A stretch of DNA of 64,000 bases, taken from Nageia nagi (Eukaryota > Pinophyta). Shown one piece after another: positions 10,114-21,855 of this stretch. Location of the stretch: NCBI GenBank assembly GCA_050084985.1, contig JBITNC010000001.1:136896001-136960000 (forward strand), given 5' to 3'. The translations under genes were made by a program, and so were the position numbers. Under the pieces are notes generated by a model that did not search any database, had not been told where the DNA came from, and saw nothing but the letters and a program-made list of their open reading frames with translations. Positions within the stretch are counted from its first letter, which is position 1. Every line of letters starts with the position of its first letter.

Positions 10114-12328
10114 TGTAGACACTTGAAATAAACCCTATCTCTAATTTAATCATTTCATTCTAGAATATTCTACATTTCGGAATGTTTTATTTATTGGCTT
10201 CGGTTATTTGATTATTCCTTACTGATGTCATCACTTCTGGGACTCGATTTCATTCAAAATGTGAACTCCATTCTCCCTGTGACATCATCATCATATTTCT
10301 GAAATGTTATACTTACTAGTTCTAGCTATTTGATCATTCCCTGATGATGTCATCATTTCTGGGACCCAATTCATTCAGACTATGAACTTCATTTTCCCCG
10401 TGACATCATCATCATATTTTTGAAATGTTATACTTACTAGTTCCGGCTATTTGATCATTTCCCAATGATGTCATCATTTTCGAGACCCGGTTCATTCAAA
10501 CTATGAACTTCATTTTCCCTGTGACATCATCATCATATTTCTAGAACATTCTACTTATTGGTTCTGGCTATTTGATCCCTCCCTAATGATGTCATCACTT
10601 CCAAGACCTGGTTTCATTCAAAATGTGAATTTCATTCTCCCTGTGACATCATCTCATATATTTCTGGAATGTCATTCTTACTAGTTTTAGCTATTTGATC
10701 ATTCCCTGATGATGTTGTCATTTTTGGGACCTGGTTCATTCAAACTATGAACTTCATTTTCCCTGTGATGTCATCATCATATTTCCAAAATTTTATACTT
10801 ATTGGTTCCAACTATTTGATCCCTCCTTGATGACATCATCACTTTTAGGACCTGGTTTCATTTAAAATGTGAACTCTGATCTCCTTGTGATGTCATCATC
10901 ATATTTCCAGAATGTTATACTTACTGGTTCTGGCTATTTGATCCCTCCCTGATGATGTCATCACTTCTGGGACCTGATTTCATTCAAAATAATGAACATT
11001 GTTCTCCTTGTGACATCATCATCATATTTTCGAAATACTTTACTCACCAGCTCCAGCTATTAAATCACTCCTTGCTGACCTCATCATCTTCGAAACTTGG
11101 TTTTTACCAAAACACGACTATCTTATCCTCTATGACATCATCATTTTATTCCGAAACACTTTTACTTCTGGAACACTTAATTTATGGGCCCTAGCTTCTT
11201 CGATTATCTCTTACTGACCTCACCTCTTCCGGAACCCAGGCTTTTCCACAACTGAGCTTTATCCTTTCTTTTATGACATCATCATTTCATTTTAGAACGC
11301 TTTATCTATTGACTCCGGCTTGTTTTGTTTGCTCCAGAAAAACTCCTGGGGATCTTAAAATGAACTCATGATTGCAAGTAAAGTACACCGGGGCTTCAAT
11401 AAGGAATTTATTATGTATGAATATACAATAATCATCGGATCAATCTTTTCAAACATATATAAAACAAGTGTTCTTACGACCCTTGTCATTAAAAAATGAC
11501 CATAGAGCGACTAGTCTAATGTTAATATATAATCGCTAAAAAATTGGTAACGATCTAAGATGATCATGAACAGTTAAACAAACAAATAAATCTAAGCCTG
11601 GAATAGCCTAATACAAGCAATTTGTAATCATGGATACAGATGGAAGATAATAACATGTCAAAATTTAGTTCAAGAGGTTACCTGGAATCTGGGGATGGTA
11701 AACAAATTAATAACAAACCATTGAGTTTATAAATACAAGCTCTGTAGGTGAACAAAGGGACCCAATTTTAATATAGTGAAGCTCTGCTAAAATTATATCT
11801 GGAGGTTATTAGCAAAGGTTATAAGCTTGATCAATAGTTAATTTCCTCTTGATTATATTTCCAGATTATGTTGTTCATTTTGTGAATTCATATGTGAGAG
11901 CAGGTATGCTTTTGATGTGTTGTTCATTTTCTGTGTGCAGGGTTAATACAGGAGAATAACGATGGAAGTAATCATGGAAGAGAATAATAAAGGAATAGAT
12001 AAAAACACTTCAAAACTCTGTGAAGATTACTCCAGTACATATAGAGCTGATTATCGATGATTCAAAGATTGGTTGACGATGATTCACCAGATAGATAATA
12101 AAGACTGATCGTTGTCCATCCACCCACATTGATTGTTATCGATTTGCAACAATCACTGTCAAATGTTGATTATAGCAGATCAATAAAAACTTGCTTATTT
12201 GTATTCAAATACTTTAGAATATAATATCATTACTATTATCGATGTGTATTATCGAATATGTTCATGATTAATTATGTTGAATGATTTATCTTTCTAAATT
12301 ACATTTTAGGTTCATAATTTGATATACA
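10114..12328 (+). repeat. RT-A probable 3' LTR (~2.2 kb)
   Basis: It starts TGTAGACAC, like the RT-C LTR (TGTAGACACC), directly after a polypurine tract. It ends near GATATACA at 12328, where RT-B coding sequence begins on the other strand. The TATACA end matches the RT-F 3' LTR end. The left half is the ~122-bp minisatellite; the right half (11345-12328) shows no ORF but several ATCGAT/AACGATC motifs. The partner 5' LTR is outside the window, so the pair cannot be compared. Confidence 0.55.
10140..11345 (+). repeat. ~122-bp minisatellite, about 10 copies
   Basis: The anchor 'ctatttgat' or a variant occurs at 10204, 10326, 10447, 10568, 10691, 10812, 10934, 11057, 11196 and 11319. Spacing is 121-123 bp except one gap of 139 bp. 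Units drift toward the right end. Each unit carries GTGACATCATCATCAT and, farther on, GATGATGTCATCA, which are complementary (TGATGATGTCA against TGACATCATCA), so every unit can form an 11-bp stem. The small ORF at 10952-11194 is a by-product of the repeat. Confidence 0.9.
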
Positions 12329-12329
12329 C

Positions 12330-13860
12330 AAGAATAATCAATAAGCTCTATGAATCCTACTTGTAAGTATTCTTCAATCTCCTTTTTGACTAACAAGGTC
12401 TTGGATGGATGCATTTTTCTAGGCTTTTGCTTAATTGTCTTAGCATTTTATTTTAATGGCAAATTATGCATTACAAATGAAGGATCTAACCTAGGCATAT
12501 CATCATAATACCAAGCAAAATTTTTAGAAAATGTAATGAATTTAGATTTGTACCTTTCTTTCTCAGAAGAGGCTAGGTATGCTCCAATTTGAAGCAATTT
12601 CTCTTTATCTGTAGTAACAATGTTAATGTTTAGCAATTGTTCTTATGGGAAGGTGAGATCCTTCTTTTGTTGTAATAATAATGGCAAATCCTTCATAGTA
12701 GGATCAACAATAAGCCTTGAACCTATAAAACATAATAAAAATTGACCTCTTGGCCAAAGTAAGCATGCTCATGAATTATTTGAGAGGCATGACATTTTTG
12801 TTAAACTTAGGGAATTTCAAATGTGCCCCTAAGTATTCAAGAAAATCATCATTAGTACTAAAATAATGAAAGGCAAGAGGAAAGCTATGATCAATCCAAA
12901 TATCTTCATCAATTTATTAGATAATTCTATTATATTAGATGTTTTAACAAATTATATGGGATCCCATTTTTGTTTGACCTATCCATCACTACCTAGACCT
13001 ATCTTAGTAAGCTGTGTTTTAGGATAAATAGAAAAATCAGGCATACTTTGCTCAATTTTTTCTAAAACCCCTCCTTATGCTTGAAATTGTTAAGCATATA
13101 CTTTTGAATAAAAGTAGAAGAAAAGATGTTACCTGACTCAAAAGACACAAGGACATTGTATGCCAAAGACTAGTTTCATGTGTCAGATTGATTAGAGCCA
13201 AAAGGGCCATTGATGTCACCATCTATATGATGTTGGCACCCTATATGTAGAATAGCACACCATTGGCAACCTGAAATAGACAATATTCAAGGTTATATCA
13301 AGTCTTTAATGGATGCAAATAAGTTTGTATCATCTATTTTGTAAGTTTCCATACCTATTTCCATGATTTGCACCTATTTAATCATACAAGGGTTTTATTT
13401 TAAAAAGTGGTGGAACCAAGGCCATCTCTTCAAAGTTAGCAACATTGCACACTGCATAGGGCTTAGGATCAACTAAAATTATGTGTACTTCTCCTTGGAA
13501 TTTAAATCTTAGTCTACCATGTAGTGTAGAAGGGACAACTTCCATATCATGGATCCAAGGTCTTATTAAAAGCATGTTATAAGACAACTTACAATCAACA
13601 ACCTAAAACTTGGCTAGAATAGTTCTAACTCCTATGGTAATGATGATGGTAGCTATGCCTACTGGTTTGTTGGAAGAACTATCATAGGATCTAATTTTGA
13701 AAGTAGATTCTTCTAATGGGGGGATGGTTACACCTTTTTCTTGTAATTGAGTCAAAAAGTGGTTAGAACATACATTTATAGCTGAACCATTATCTACCAT
13801 GGTCCTTTTGACTTCCCAATCATCTATCAAAGGTGTGATATATAAGTTTGAACATTAATA
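12330..13860 (-). pseudogene. RT-B pol fragment: protease, G-patch-like, start of RT
   Basis: Reading leftward, the protease covers about 13860-13380, with the catalytic motif VDNGSA and then RPWIHDM...VPSTLHGRL, the usual end of this protease. A G-patch-like segment lies at about 13110-12960 (EKIEQSMP...TQLTKIGLG), with a decayed start. The RT leader is at about 12640-12340 (FAWYYDDMPRLDPSFVMHNL, then KMHP and GFIELIDYS). Coding sequence ends mid-domain at 12330. Several stops and frame changes interrupt it. About 300 bases between protease and G-patch (13370-13110) are too decayed to assign. Confidence 0.75.
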
Positions 13861-15370
13861 TACTAGTTCTTAAATAGTATTTCATATTTGTAAAGGGAGA
13901 TAGTATCACTTTCCTTAATGGTTTGGAGCTTCTCAAAAAATGTAGCTACTAAAATGTTAGTAGGAATAGTTTCATTCTTGAATAAAGCATATAAAACATA
14001 TCTATGAGCCTAAGAAGTAGAAATGAGATCATACAAGCTAATATTGGTTGGTGTATTTTTCAATTGATCAATCATACTATAAACTTTATGATCAAGTGGG
14101 ATACTTACTTGTTTGGTGGTGATAGTATTTGGAACATTGTAGAGACATCCTCTTCGTAAGTTATCACACACCTCTTTGACTACTATGATCACATTGATGA
14201 CATCTCCTTATTTAGCAAGATGTTCATCAATCTTGTATCTTTCTTTTTATATAAGGGCTATGATAGATGCTTCCAATATTTTGTAAAAGTTTGTAGCATG
14301 CCCTTTTCATTCATGATAAGCATAGTATGCCTCAGAGTGTCCCAAAGGGGTATCATCATCAACTTTTTCAAGTGGGTGTAGGAGGGCTTTCTTCATTAAG
14401 TCCCTCAAATGAATTCCTAGTTGAATTGGAAATATGTAGTTGATATCCTTTAAGGAAGTAGACCTTTGTGCCTTTGGAGGAGTCCTGGGTCTATCTACCA
14501 TATTAACTAGTTTCTCCTCTTTCTTGACGTATGGTTTCCTATTATATTTGAGCAAAGTATTAGATGTATATTTAAGCTCTCCTATAGATAATAAAGCTTT
14601 TTATCTTGCACCAATTATTGAACTAAAGTACTAAAACCAACATCTTTAGCACTAGGAGCATGCAATTGAAGTATAGGAATAATATATTCATGAAATATGC
14701 CACAAATCTTAGATTCATCTAGTTTGGCTATAGTAGTTTGCCATACCTTTTTGAAGTGTAATATATACTTCTATATGGTTTCATTACTTCCTTGATCAAG
14801 TACACATAATTTTGATATATTACCTTATTATTTAAGATTATGCTTGTATCAACCCATAAATGTTTGAACTAAGATTTTAAAGGAATCAATAGGCTTACCA
14901 GGCAAAGAGTAAAACCATTGAGTAGCATCACCTTTCAAACTCCTTGGAAAGAATTTAGCCATTAACCTCTCATCTAAACTCAATTTAAATAAGCACTACT
15001 CCTAAAAGCTAATGAGATGTTGCTTGGGATCCTGTTCATCACTGAACATCTTGAACTTAGGGGTCTTTTGATCAGGTGGTAGGGGAAAGTTGCAGATGTC
15101 ATCTATCAAGGGTGAAACAAAAATGCCACATAGTCATTAAGATTGGATGGTGGAGAGGGATTGGATGAACCTCCTAGATTATTCAAGATGGAACTTGGAT
15201 TATTGTTTGCATCAATCTCCCTTCATAAGTATAGAATATTCATGTTCAAATCCTAAAGCATGGCTATTAGTTGATCCATCTTAACACTGCTAGCATCCTA
15301 AAGATAGGGATATATAGTGTTGGAGGCCTAATCCTGATAAGAAGGGTAAGCATGATCTTACCTCTAGGAT
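13861..15370 (-). pseudogene. RT-B gag remnant
   Basis: On the minus strand from about 15100 leftward there is a retrotransposon-gag core (KFFPRSLKGDATQWFYSLPG), parallel to the RT-F gag core. It is followed by the linker at 14555-14307 (MVDRPRTPPKAQRSTSLKD) and a knuckle-like YYAYHE*KGHATNFY, where both cysteine positions now read tyrosine and a stop lies inside. The segment 14192-14010 corresponds to the RT-F gag C-terminus (QVSIPLDHKVYSMIDQLK). It is broken by stops, so no functional capsid protein. Confidence 0.75.
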
Positions 15371-15382
15371 AAGATAAATTGA

Positions 15383-15398
15383 ATAGTCAAGTTCACCA
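15383..15398 (-). other. RT-B primer-binding site
   Basis: Minus-strand TGGTGAACTTGAC lies 3 bases after the LTR end. It matches TGGTGAACC in RT-C and RT-F. The tRNA that fits is not one I can name. Confidence 0.55.
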
Positions 15399-15401
15399 AA
15401 A

Positions 15402-16045
15402 TGTAGAACCATAATAATGCATATAATTATTTATGAGGTTGATTAATGCACTATTAGGACTACTTTGTAAATATTGACACATATATCAGAAATATGAAAA
15501 TAACATGTGACAGGAATGCAACAATGTTTACTTAGATTCTATATTCATTCCATTAATCATAAAATGCATAAAGGATAGAGCATACATTGATGGAAAAGCA
15601 CACCATCAGTGCCTTAGAATTGGTACATTGTCAGGATTGTAGGATTAGCGAAATTACAAATGTGAACAAGAATGTAGCAATGAGCAAATTAGCAAATAAT
15701 CAAATGATGAACATACATGTGAACTTATAGAATAATAGATGCATAATTAAGATAAACAAAATAAGTTGTAATCCTTCAAATGATCTTCAATTGATAATCC
15801 TTGTATTAGCTTGAAATGATTATTAGCCCATGATTCACTCATGATCTATAGGTCATTAAATGATGCCTATATATGTGATACAAGTTTACATGACTTTGAT
15901 ATTTTGATCCCTTGTACATTCCACAGGTGTCAAATACATGGCCTACACCTCTCTTATACATTTTTAATCCCTTTTTAAATAATACATTATTAAGAGATTA
16001 AAATGATTTATTAAATACATAAAGGTTCATTTTGAGGTGTTTACA
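15402..16045 (-). repeat. RT-B 5' LTR
   Basis: On the minus strand it starts TGTAAACACCTCAAAATG at 16045 and ends TTCTACA at 15402. The start matches the RT-C and RT-F LTR starts (TGTAGACACCTAAAAATC, TGTAGATGCCTAAAAATA), including a shared AATAAATCATTTTA block. Length about 644 bp. Directly inside it is TTTTGGTGAAC, the same primer-binding-site layout seen in RT-C and RT-F. Confidence 0.75.
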
Positions 16046-16597
16046 ACCCGACCTATAATACTTAGCCAAACACAGAAAGACATGTGGTTCCCAAGTGGAT
16101 ATCTTATTTTCCATACAAAATGATGAGATGAAAATAATGGAATTGTTATGGGTTCCTTCATTACCTGGCTTGTATCAAAACCTTTATAATATAAATAAAT
16201 TATGACATATGAAATGAAACTATATTTGCATCATATATGTTCCATATTATAGTCCATGAAATAGAGTTGGTATAATGTATCTTTCATATTTTGCATACAT
16301 ATCTATCATGTTTTATATTCCATTTCAATTTTTCAAAAAATTCTTCTTAGGTGTGTGGATGTGTCTACTTGGTGCTTCTAAATCAAATGTTGTGGTAGCA
16401 ATACTATAAATCATATTTAGTTCATTTGAGTAATAATTAGAACTATAGATCATATTTGAATAATTTCATATCATATGGTACAATAGCATCATTTCATATT
16501 AATATGGTGTAATTAGATCATTTCATATCATATTTTGGTGCATTTGGATCATTTTATATCTTATGATACATCTGATTATGAACATCCCTTTATCTTT

Positions 16598-16641
<44 letters not shown>

Positions 16642-16826
16642 ATTGGTTAGATCCATTGGGCCATCCTTCAAAATCCTATGGCTAGCATCATAATTTGGCT
16701 CACTATGATTGAGATCAAGTGCTAAAATACCCATAAACCTTGAATTGGGTGTGTGGATATGCCTAATTTATTCTTTGTAAAGCAAATGTTGTGAGTCTGA
16801 TTGCATAAATAGACATGTATGCAAAG
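16046..16826. other. Spacer between RT-B and RT-C, with AT microsatellite
   Basis: No gene is seen. A loose repeat of 'tcatttcatatcatat' type fills about 16440-16560, and an AT run lies at 16602-16637. Two related segments beginning GTGTGTGGAT (about 16358 and 16749), each followed by an AAATGTTGTG-type stretch, suggest an old duplication. It could be remnant of another element. Confidence 0.6.
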
Positions 16827-17522
16827 TGTAGACACCTAAAAATCATTTTTTATTTATTTAATAAATCATATTTTAGATATATCTAAAAGTGTTAAAAGGA
16901 ATATCACAAATTCCAAGATAAAGTTGATATTACAATAAAACACCATGTGTTACATTAAATGCTATATTATTTACCATGGTTCATATTTTAAAGTATCTTG
17001 AATACAACAATGATTATATTATTGCTATGAGCTAGCTTTCACTCCTTCCTATTTCCTTCTAGGTTTTAAATACATGAGTTGGAGGTTGACATCCCTATCG
17101 AATCTCTTTTATAGGTGGTTGTCCCATACATCATACTTATGGTATCTTTTGATGCTACCTATTGGATGATCTATTTTCTCCAAGCTATTATTATATGCTA
17201 TATTTTACATATCATCTAACTTTGCAAGTTTTACAGCATCCATGTTGTAGAGTTCTTACACTCCCCACACTGTGCTAGTATATGATCTAGAGCTAAGAAT
17301 AGAGGAGATGTCATTATTTGATTATGTATCATCAATTTCCATTATCAAAGTCCATATTTAATATGATCTAATCCTCCATAGTTATTTGTTATATCTTAAG
17401 GATCATCATATCATTATTAGGTACACACTTATCATGTATTTATTTACATATTTGAATTAATGTTATCTTAGTAGAGTTTTTTTTGTGTTTATATTTATTA
17501 TTTATACAATTTATTATCTGCA
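16827..17522 (+). repeat. RT-C 5' LTR
   Basis: It starts TGTAGACACCTAAAAATC and ends TATCTGCA, about 696 bp, followed 3 bases later by TGGTGAACCC. The ends follow the TG...CA rule, and the start matches the RT-F and RT-B LTRs. No second copy is in the window. Confidence 0.75.
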
Positions 17523-17525
17523 TTT

Positions 17526-17541
17526 TGGTGAACCCAATTGC
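17526..17541 (+). other. RT-C primer-binding site
   Basis: TGGTGAACCCAATTGC begins 3 bases after the LTR end. The same core is found in RT-B and RT-F at the same spacing. Confidence 0.55.
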
Positions 17542-17589
17542 TCTTACATACCTAGGTTTTTAGGGCATCCTTCTTCAAGGTGAAATCAT

Positions 17590-19517
17590 GAATCTATTTG
17601 TGTTATTCTTTTTTCCTTTTCTAGATGTTGTTAAGATAATAATGCATCAAAATGATAAAACTAGGGTTTGTTCTACTTTCATTCTAAAAATATTTATGAC
17701 ATAAGAACCATCTAAATGTTTTAGAGGAAAGATTCATTTTGATACAATTAGGAGTACTAGGGTAAATCATGATATACCTATTTAGCTCTTTGAAACCCAT
17801 CCAAATCACATAATGGATACTAATGAAAAAGAGTCTAAATCTATAAATTCTATTTACTAAATGAGTATAATTGGCCAAACTCCTAATAAATATAACATGA
17901 ATTTTGCTAATAGAGATTTTATAAGTGTGAATTAAGAAACTTTTGCTAATACTTCTATAAATGAATCAAATGTTGATGACCTTGATTTCATTCCTGATAA
18001 TATTAGGTCAATTATAAAGTTCATGGCTCATACTGAATGAATGGAATATTTTGTTACAAATAATGATAAGAATATTATTGATATTTTGACAAAGCATAAA
18101 ATGATAGAATCAGAACCAAGTACTCCACTTTTGTTAGATTTGTTATTTCATTATGAAAATGTAGGATTGTCAAGAATAAGGAAATCTAAAAGTAAAAAGG
18201 ACAACATCCATGGCATGCTTACTAGCTTGCATTATGCACACATTTCTGATAAGCATCCCAATATAGAATTGAAAGGGGAATTAGAAAAATATCATTCTAG
18301 ATAAGAGGATCATACTAATAAACATAAATAACATACAAATAGTTACAAAAATTAGGAATGTTTGGTAAAGGTAAGAGCAAGGAAACTAAATCTCTAAATG
18401 TTAAAAATGTGCGTGAACAATTTAATGCTTTGATAAATAATGTTTATGAAAAGGAGCCTAATTGGACATAAGAAGAGTATGAGATTAAAATTGATATGTT
18501 AATGGAGGCATAGGATTCAGATGAATTCCAAAAAGGAAGTGATGATCAACAATTTCATTTCATATGCTGCTTGCTAGATGAGATAGAAGGATAAAGAACC
18601 AATAGAAGTGGATCATTCTCAAAGATAAAAGAGTCTAAATTAAGAAAAGCTTTTGGTTATTATTCCCAACAACCATATAAATATGTAAACCCACTTCAAC
18701 CCCCTCCACCATCCCAAATGGCTCTTGTACCTTTAACAAAAACTCAAAATAAATTAGAGGTAATGTTAATCAAATTGGAAAAACCAACTTATAGTAGTGA
18801 TGATGAAGATTTCTTATTTTGCTTAAAATTTCCTTTTCATGATAGAATTGTTTCACGAATTTACACTGGTAAAAAAAGCATCAAATTTACAAATTTTAAT
18901 GGTTTTTGACATCCCAAAATGCATGTTGAAGTTTTTAAGAAGAATCTATTGAATTTTTACATCATCAAGATATGCTTGTGAAATTATTTTCTAGTAGTTT
19001 AAAAGATGAGGCCCTGAAATAATATTTTTCCCTTCCTAAAAAAAGGTATTAACAAATATGAAGATCTTATTTTATAATTCCTTGTTAATTTTAGATATAA
19101 TATTCAACAAAAAATAGAATTTAAAAATTTATGCAAGGTTATGCAATTACAAGGCTAATCTTTAACTAATTTTATAAAAATGTGGAAAAAGGTTGCTAAT
19201 AAATTGACTACTAGTGAGCAAGATTTAAAAGATACTTTAGTACATGCTTTATTACCTATATTTAAGTTAGAAGTACAAGATCATGATGATATGTATTTGG
19301 GTAAAATGATTGAGAAATTAATTTGTAAATAATATTGTATTCTACAAAATTACAAGGCATCTCAAAAAAATAATGATCTACAGATAACAAGTCCAACATC
19401 ACATGTGCAAGAACAAGTGGCAGTTGCGGTAAGCACATGTAAGAGATCCTTTGAGAATAAAAGAAAATATGCAAAAATAACAAAAAGTATTGATAAAATT
19501 CTCAATGTATTAGTAGA
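17590..19517 (+). pseudogene. RT-C gag remnant, part 1
   Basis: An open segment at 18041-18304 is of unknown type (lysine- and serine-rich C-terminus). A second segment around 18660-18909 ends in a core resembling the gag regions of this lineage (FPFHDRIVSRIYTGKKSIKF). Around 18950-19330, with frame changes, come HHQDMLVKLFSSSLKDEAL and KYEDLI, then KKVANKLTTSEQDLKDTLVHAL, the usual capsid-domain pattern. The frame reaches the insertion point of RT-D at 19522. The N-terminal ~450 residues do not resemble anything I know. Stops and frameshifts make it non-functional. Confidence 0.6.
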
Positions 19518-19522
19518 TAAAG

Positions 19523-19816
19523 TGTTATGAATCCCCTTAGTATATTAGGTGTTTGGTGTGTATTACATTTTTTTAGTGCGTGGTGTGTAGAAACATTGAG
19601 GATAAATCTTCCTTAAGGGGGTGGCAATGTGGTGAATAGATTTTACAACATAAGTAACCCAATGCATAGTGTATATGGGAATAAATACAATTACTATTCC
19701 TAGTACATGTTTTGGGGTCATAACATTGGCACCCTCTTAAGAAAGCTTTATCCTTAAAGCTTCTACACACCAAACACTAACAAGACGATGTAATACACAC
19801 CACTAAGGGGTAAGAA
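19523..19816. repeat. Head-to-head LTR fragments at the 5' end of RT-D
   Basis: 19523-19632 repeats the first ~110 bp of the RT-D LTR (TGTTATGAATCCCCTTAG...). Then 19636-19810 is the reverse complement of the first ~175 bp of the same LTR, ending ...CACCACTAAGGGG just before the full LTR at 19817. The inverted piece and the following full LTR form an imperfect palindrome. Confidence 0.85.
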
Positions 19817-20187
19817 TGTTATGAATCCCCTTAGTAGATTAGATGTGTGGTGTGTATTACATTTTGTTAGTTTTTGGTGTGTAGAAGCTTTGAGGAAAAA
19901 GCTTCTTTAAGGGGTGGCAATGTTATGATCTCATAACATGTATTAGGAATATTAGTTGTGTTTAGTCCCATATGCACTATGCATTGGGTTACTTATGTTG
20001 TAAAAGCTATTTATAGGGGGCTTCCTTATTATTATGAAAGGAAAAAGAATGAGTTGAGTTTTATGTGAGAAGTGATTCTCAATGAGGTACCCCCCTTGAA
20101 GTGGTGCAAGAGATTCATTAGTGTAGGATTAGTGTATTTTTGTAGGAGTAAACCATAATACAATTACGATCGATTAGAATCTTAACA
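19817..20187 (+). repeat. RT-D 5' LTR
   Basis: TGTTATGAATCC ... CTTAACA, 371 bp, clearly similar along its length to 21856-22223 (368 bp). It contains the shared GCACTATGCATTGGG block and a GGATTAGTGTATTTTTGTAGGA block. Confidence 0.9.
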
Positions 20188-20189
20188 TA

Positions 20190-20202
20190 TGGTAGTAGAG
20201 CT
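20190..20202 (+). other. RT-D primer-binding site (initiator-Met tRNA type)
   Basis: TGGTAGTAGAGCT starts 2 bases after the LTR. It differs at two positions from TGGTATCAGAGC, the established complement of plant initiator methionine tRNA. Confidence 0.7.
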
Positions 20203-21091
20203 TCAATTTTGACTTTTGTGGGTAGTTTTACAAGTTGTTTTTATTATATATGAGTAGTTTTATGTGTTGAGTGATTTTGGATTTTTGAGTGGTTTTGGTT
20301 GTATGGGTATATTTGTGCACTACAGGCCCATTTTGTCTCTTTGGTAGATTTATGAGAGATCCAGAGTAGAAGTTTGTGAGTGAAACTAGATCTAATCAGA
20401 GAATGCATGTACAATAATTTCATTGGTATAAGACATATCAAGAGGATTAAATACTATGCATGGGTGTTTAGAGGAAAATCCCATGAAGAAAGTGGCAAGG
20501 GCATATGGATTCAGTTTGCAAGGGTGCTTTTGGGTGGAAGATTTGAAGAAATTGAAGGGTTTTTGAAGAATTTGTAGAGTCACAAAAGAAAAATGCTCCC
20601 ATTTACATATACATAGGAAATTTTCAAAATATTTTGGGGGGGTTTTTGTAAATATCATCATCCACATGTAGTACAAATTTTAGGTCCATTGGAGTTATAT
20701 TTTAGGAATTATTAGCATTTTAGGTTTTTCAATAAATTCTTATTTTAGGGTGAAATAAATGGAATTAGATTCTAATTTTTGGAGGGAATATTTATATGCA
20801 TATGAGAAGAATTAAGTAAAAACTTTAGATCACTTTGAGTATTATTGATCAATTTGTGTGGAAATTTCTAAAACCCCTAGATCAAGAATTGTGAAAAAAT
20901 GGGAAAAGTAAATAGTCATATATTTTTCATCTTGGTGAGTTAGCTTAAAATATTGAAAGGTTTTTCAAATATGTGTCTCAAGAGTACTTAGAAAAATATT
21001 TCAAAATTTTTGAAGCGATATTGATAATTTTATATTAAAAATAGTTAAGCTATCTCAAAAAAAGCTTAAAATATAAAGTGGATGAAAAATA

Positions 21092-21600
21092 ATGATGATG
21101 GATACTATTGCTCTACCATTTGATACTAATTTTTTGCATCATTATATTGATTATTTTGAGGATTTTTGTTATGAATATGTGATGGATGAGATATTAGTCC
21201 TTAAATTATTCACTAATGGCTTAAGGGGAAAAGTAAAAAAGAATGTATTCATGTTTAATCCACCAACTCTAAGAGATGTATATTCACTAGCCAAGTTAGT
21301 AGAGGCTATACTTGGATATCCACAACCTAATATGGTTCATGATGACATCCATGTGGAGCCATTGGATCCTATTTATAGAGTGTGAGGACATTTCTCTCAC
21401 TTATCTTAGTACAAATGATGTGGCATCAGTGGACCCTATTAAGGATTGAAACCCTTCCTCCACCTTGTATCCATACCAATGATGTGGTTTTCGAGTTTAT
21501 TATAGAGTGTAAGTATATTACTATCACTTACATTACTATGGATGATCTCAAGCTGCATGTTTATTTCAAGCACCCACCAAAGGACTATTCATCATAGCAG
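21092..21600 (+). pseudogene. RT-D gag-like remnant
   Basis: The segment at 21092-21385 reads ILVLKLFTNGLRGKVKKNV and PPTLRDVYSLAKLVEAILGY, which fits the C-terminal capsid pattern of Ty3/gypsy gag (F..GL....V....P.TL..A..LAK..E). A following segment (21382-21597) in another frame has DLKLHVYFK and nothing recognisable. The sequence upstream (20203-21090) and downstream (21600-21842) is decayed. Assignment rests on one short motif and is moderate. Confidence 0.45.
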
Positions 21601-21855
21601 CAACAAAGTGGTGGCTTCTTTATGGATTCTTCTAGAGTTTTCTTTTTGTTCCCTCATAGACACCAACATCATCCTTGTTGGAGTGGAGTTCTGATACATG
21701 GATGGGCTCATGTTCAACTTTGGTGCACTATTGGCTACTATGGCCAAGTTGGATTCCTTGGTTCCCTCTTGTCTTTGTTATTCATGGATAGATTATATAT
21801 GTACTTTGTATTTTTGGTAAGCTTTGAGTACAAAGCTTGTCTAAGAAGGTAAGAA

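Larger units (their letters stand above)
1..12328 (+). mobile_element. RT-A: Tat-type Ty3/gypsy LTR retrotransposon, 5' end outside window
   Basis: The order seen is gag (14-1258), protease, G-patch-like spacer, RT, RNase H, a second archaeal-type RNase H and integrase (1261-6219), then an extra ORF (6333-7538), a non-coding region, a polypurine tract (10099-10113) and a probable 3' LTR (10114-~12328). RT followed by two RNase H domains and integrase is the known Tat-lineage arrangement. The 5' LTR and primer-binding site are off the left edge, so target duplications cannot be checked. The right end is placed where the neighbouring minus-strand element RT-B stops abruptly inside its RT coding sequence at about 12330. 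That suggests RT-A inserted into RT-B. The coding domains are secure; the LTR end is an inference. Confidence 0.75.
12329..16045 (-). mobile_element. RT-B: Tat-type Ty3/gypsy on minus strand, truncated in RT
   Basis: Read on the minus strand from right to left: 5' LTR (16045-15402), primer-binding site, gag, protease, G-patch-like spacer and the start of RT, which stops at about 12330 where the RT-A LTR begins. The protein text is close to that of RT-F (same VDNGS protease site and same pre-RT KMHP segment), so the two belong to one family. The remaining RT, RNase H and integrase presumably lie beyond RT-A, outside the window. Confidence 0.75.

Noticed and set aside
10140-11345. CRISPR-like array
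   Set aside because: Units are tandem without unique spacers, the repeat is ~122 bp, and the context is a plant retrotransposon LTR.
9300-12240. Cluster of CAACGAT/ATCGTTG motifs as a regulatory signature
   Set aside because: The motif recurs in the RT-A 3' region and LTR, but spacing is irregular and no function can be supported.
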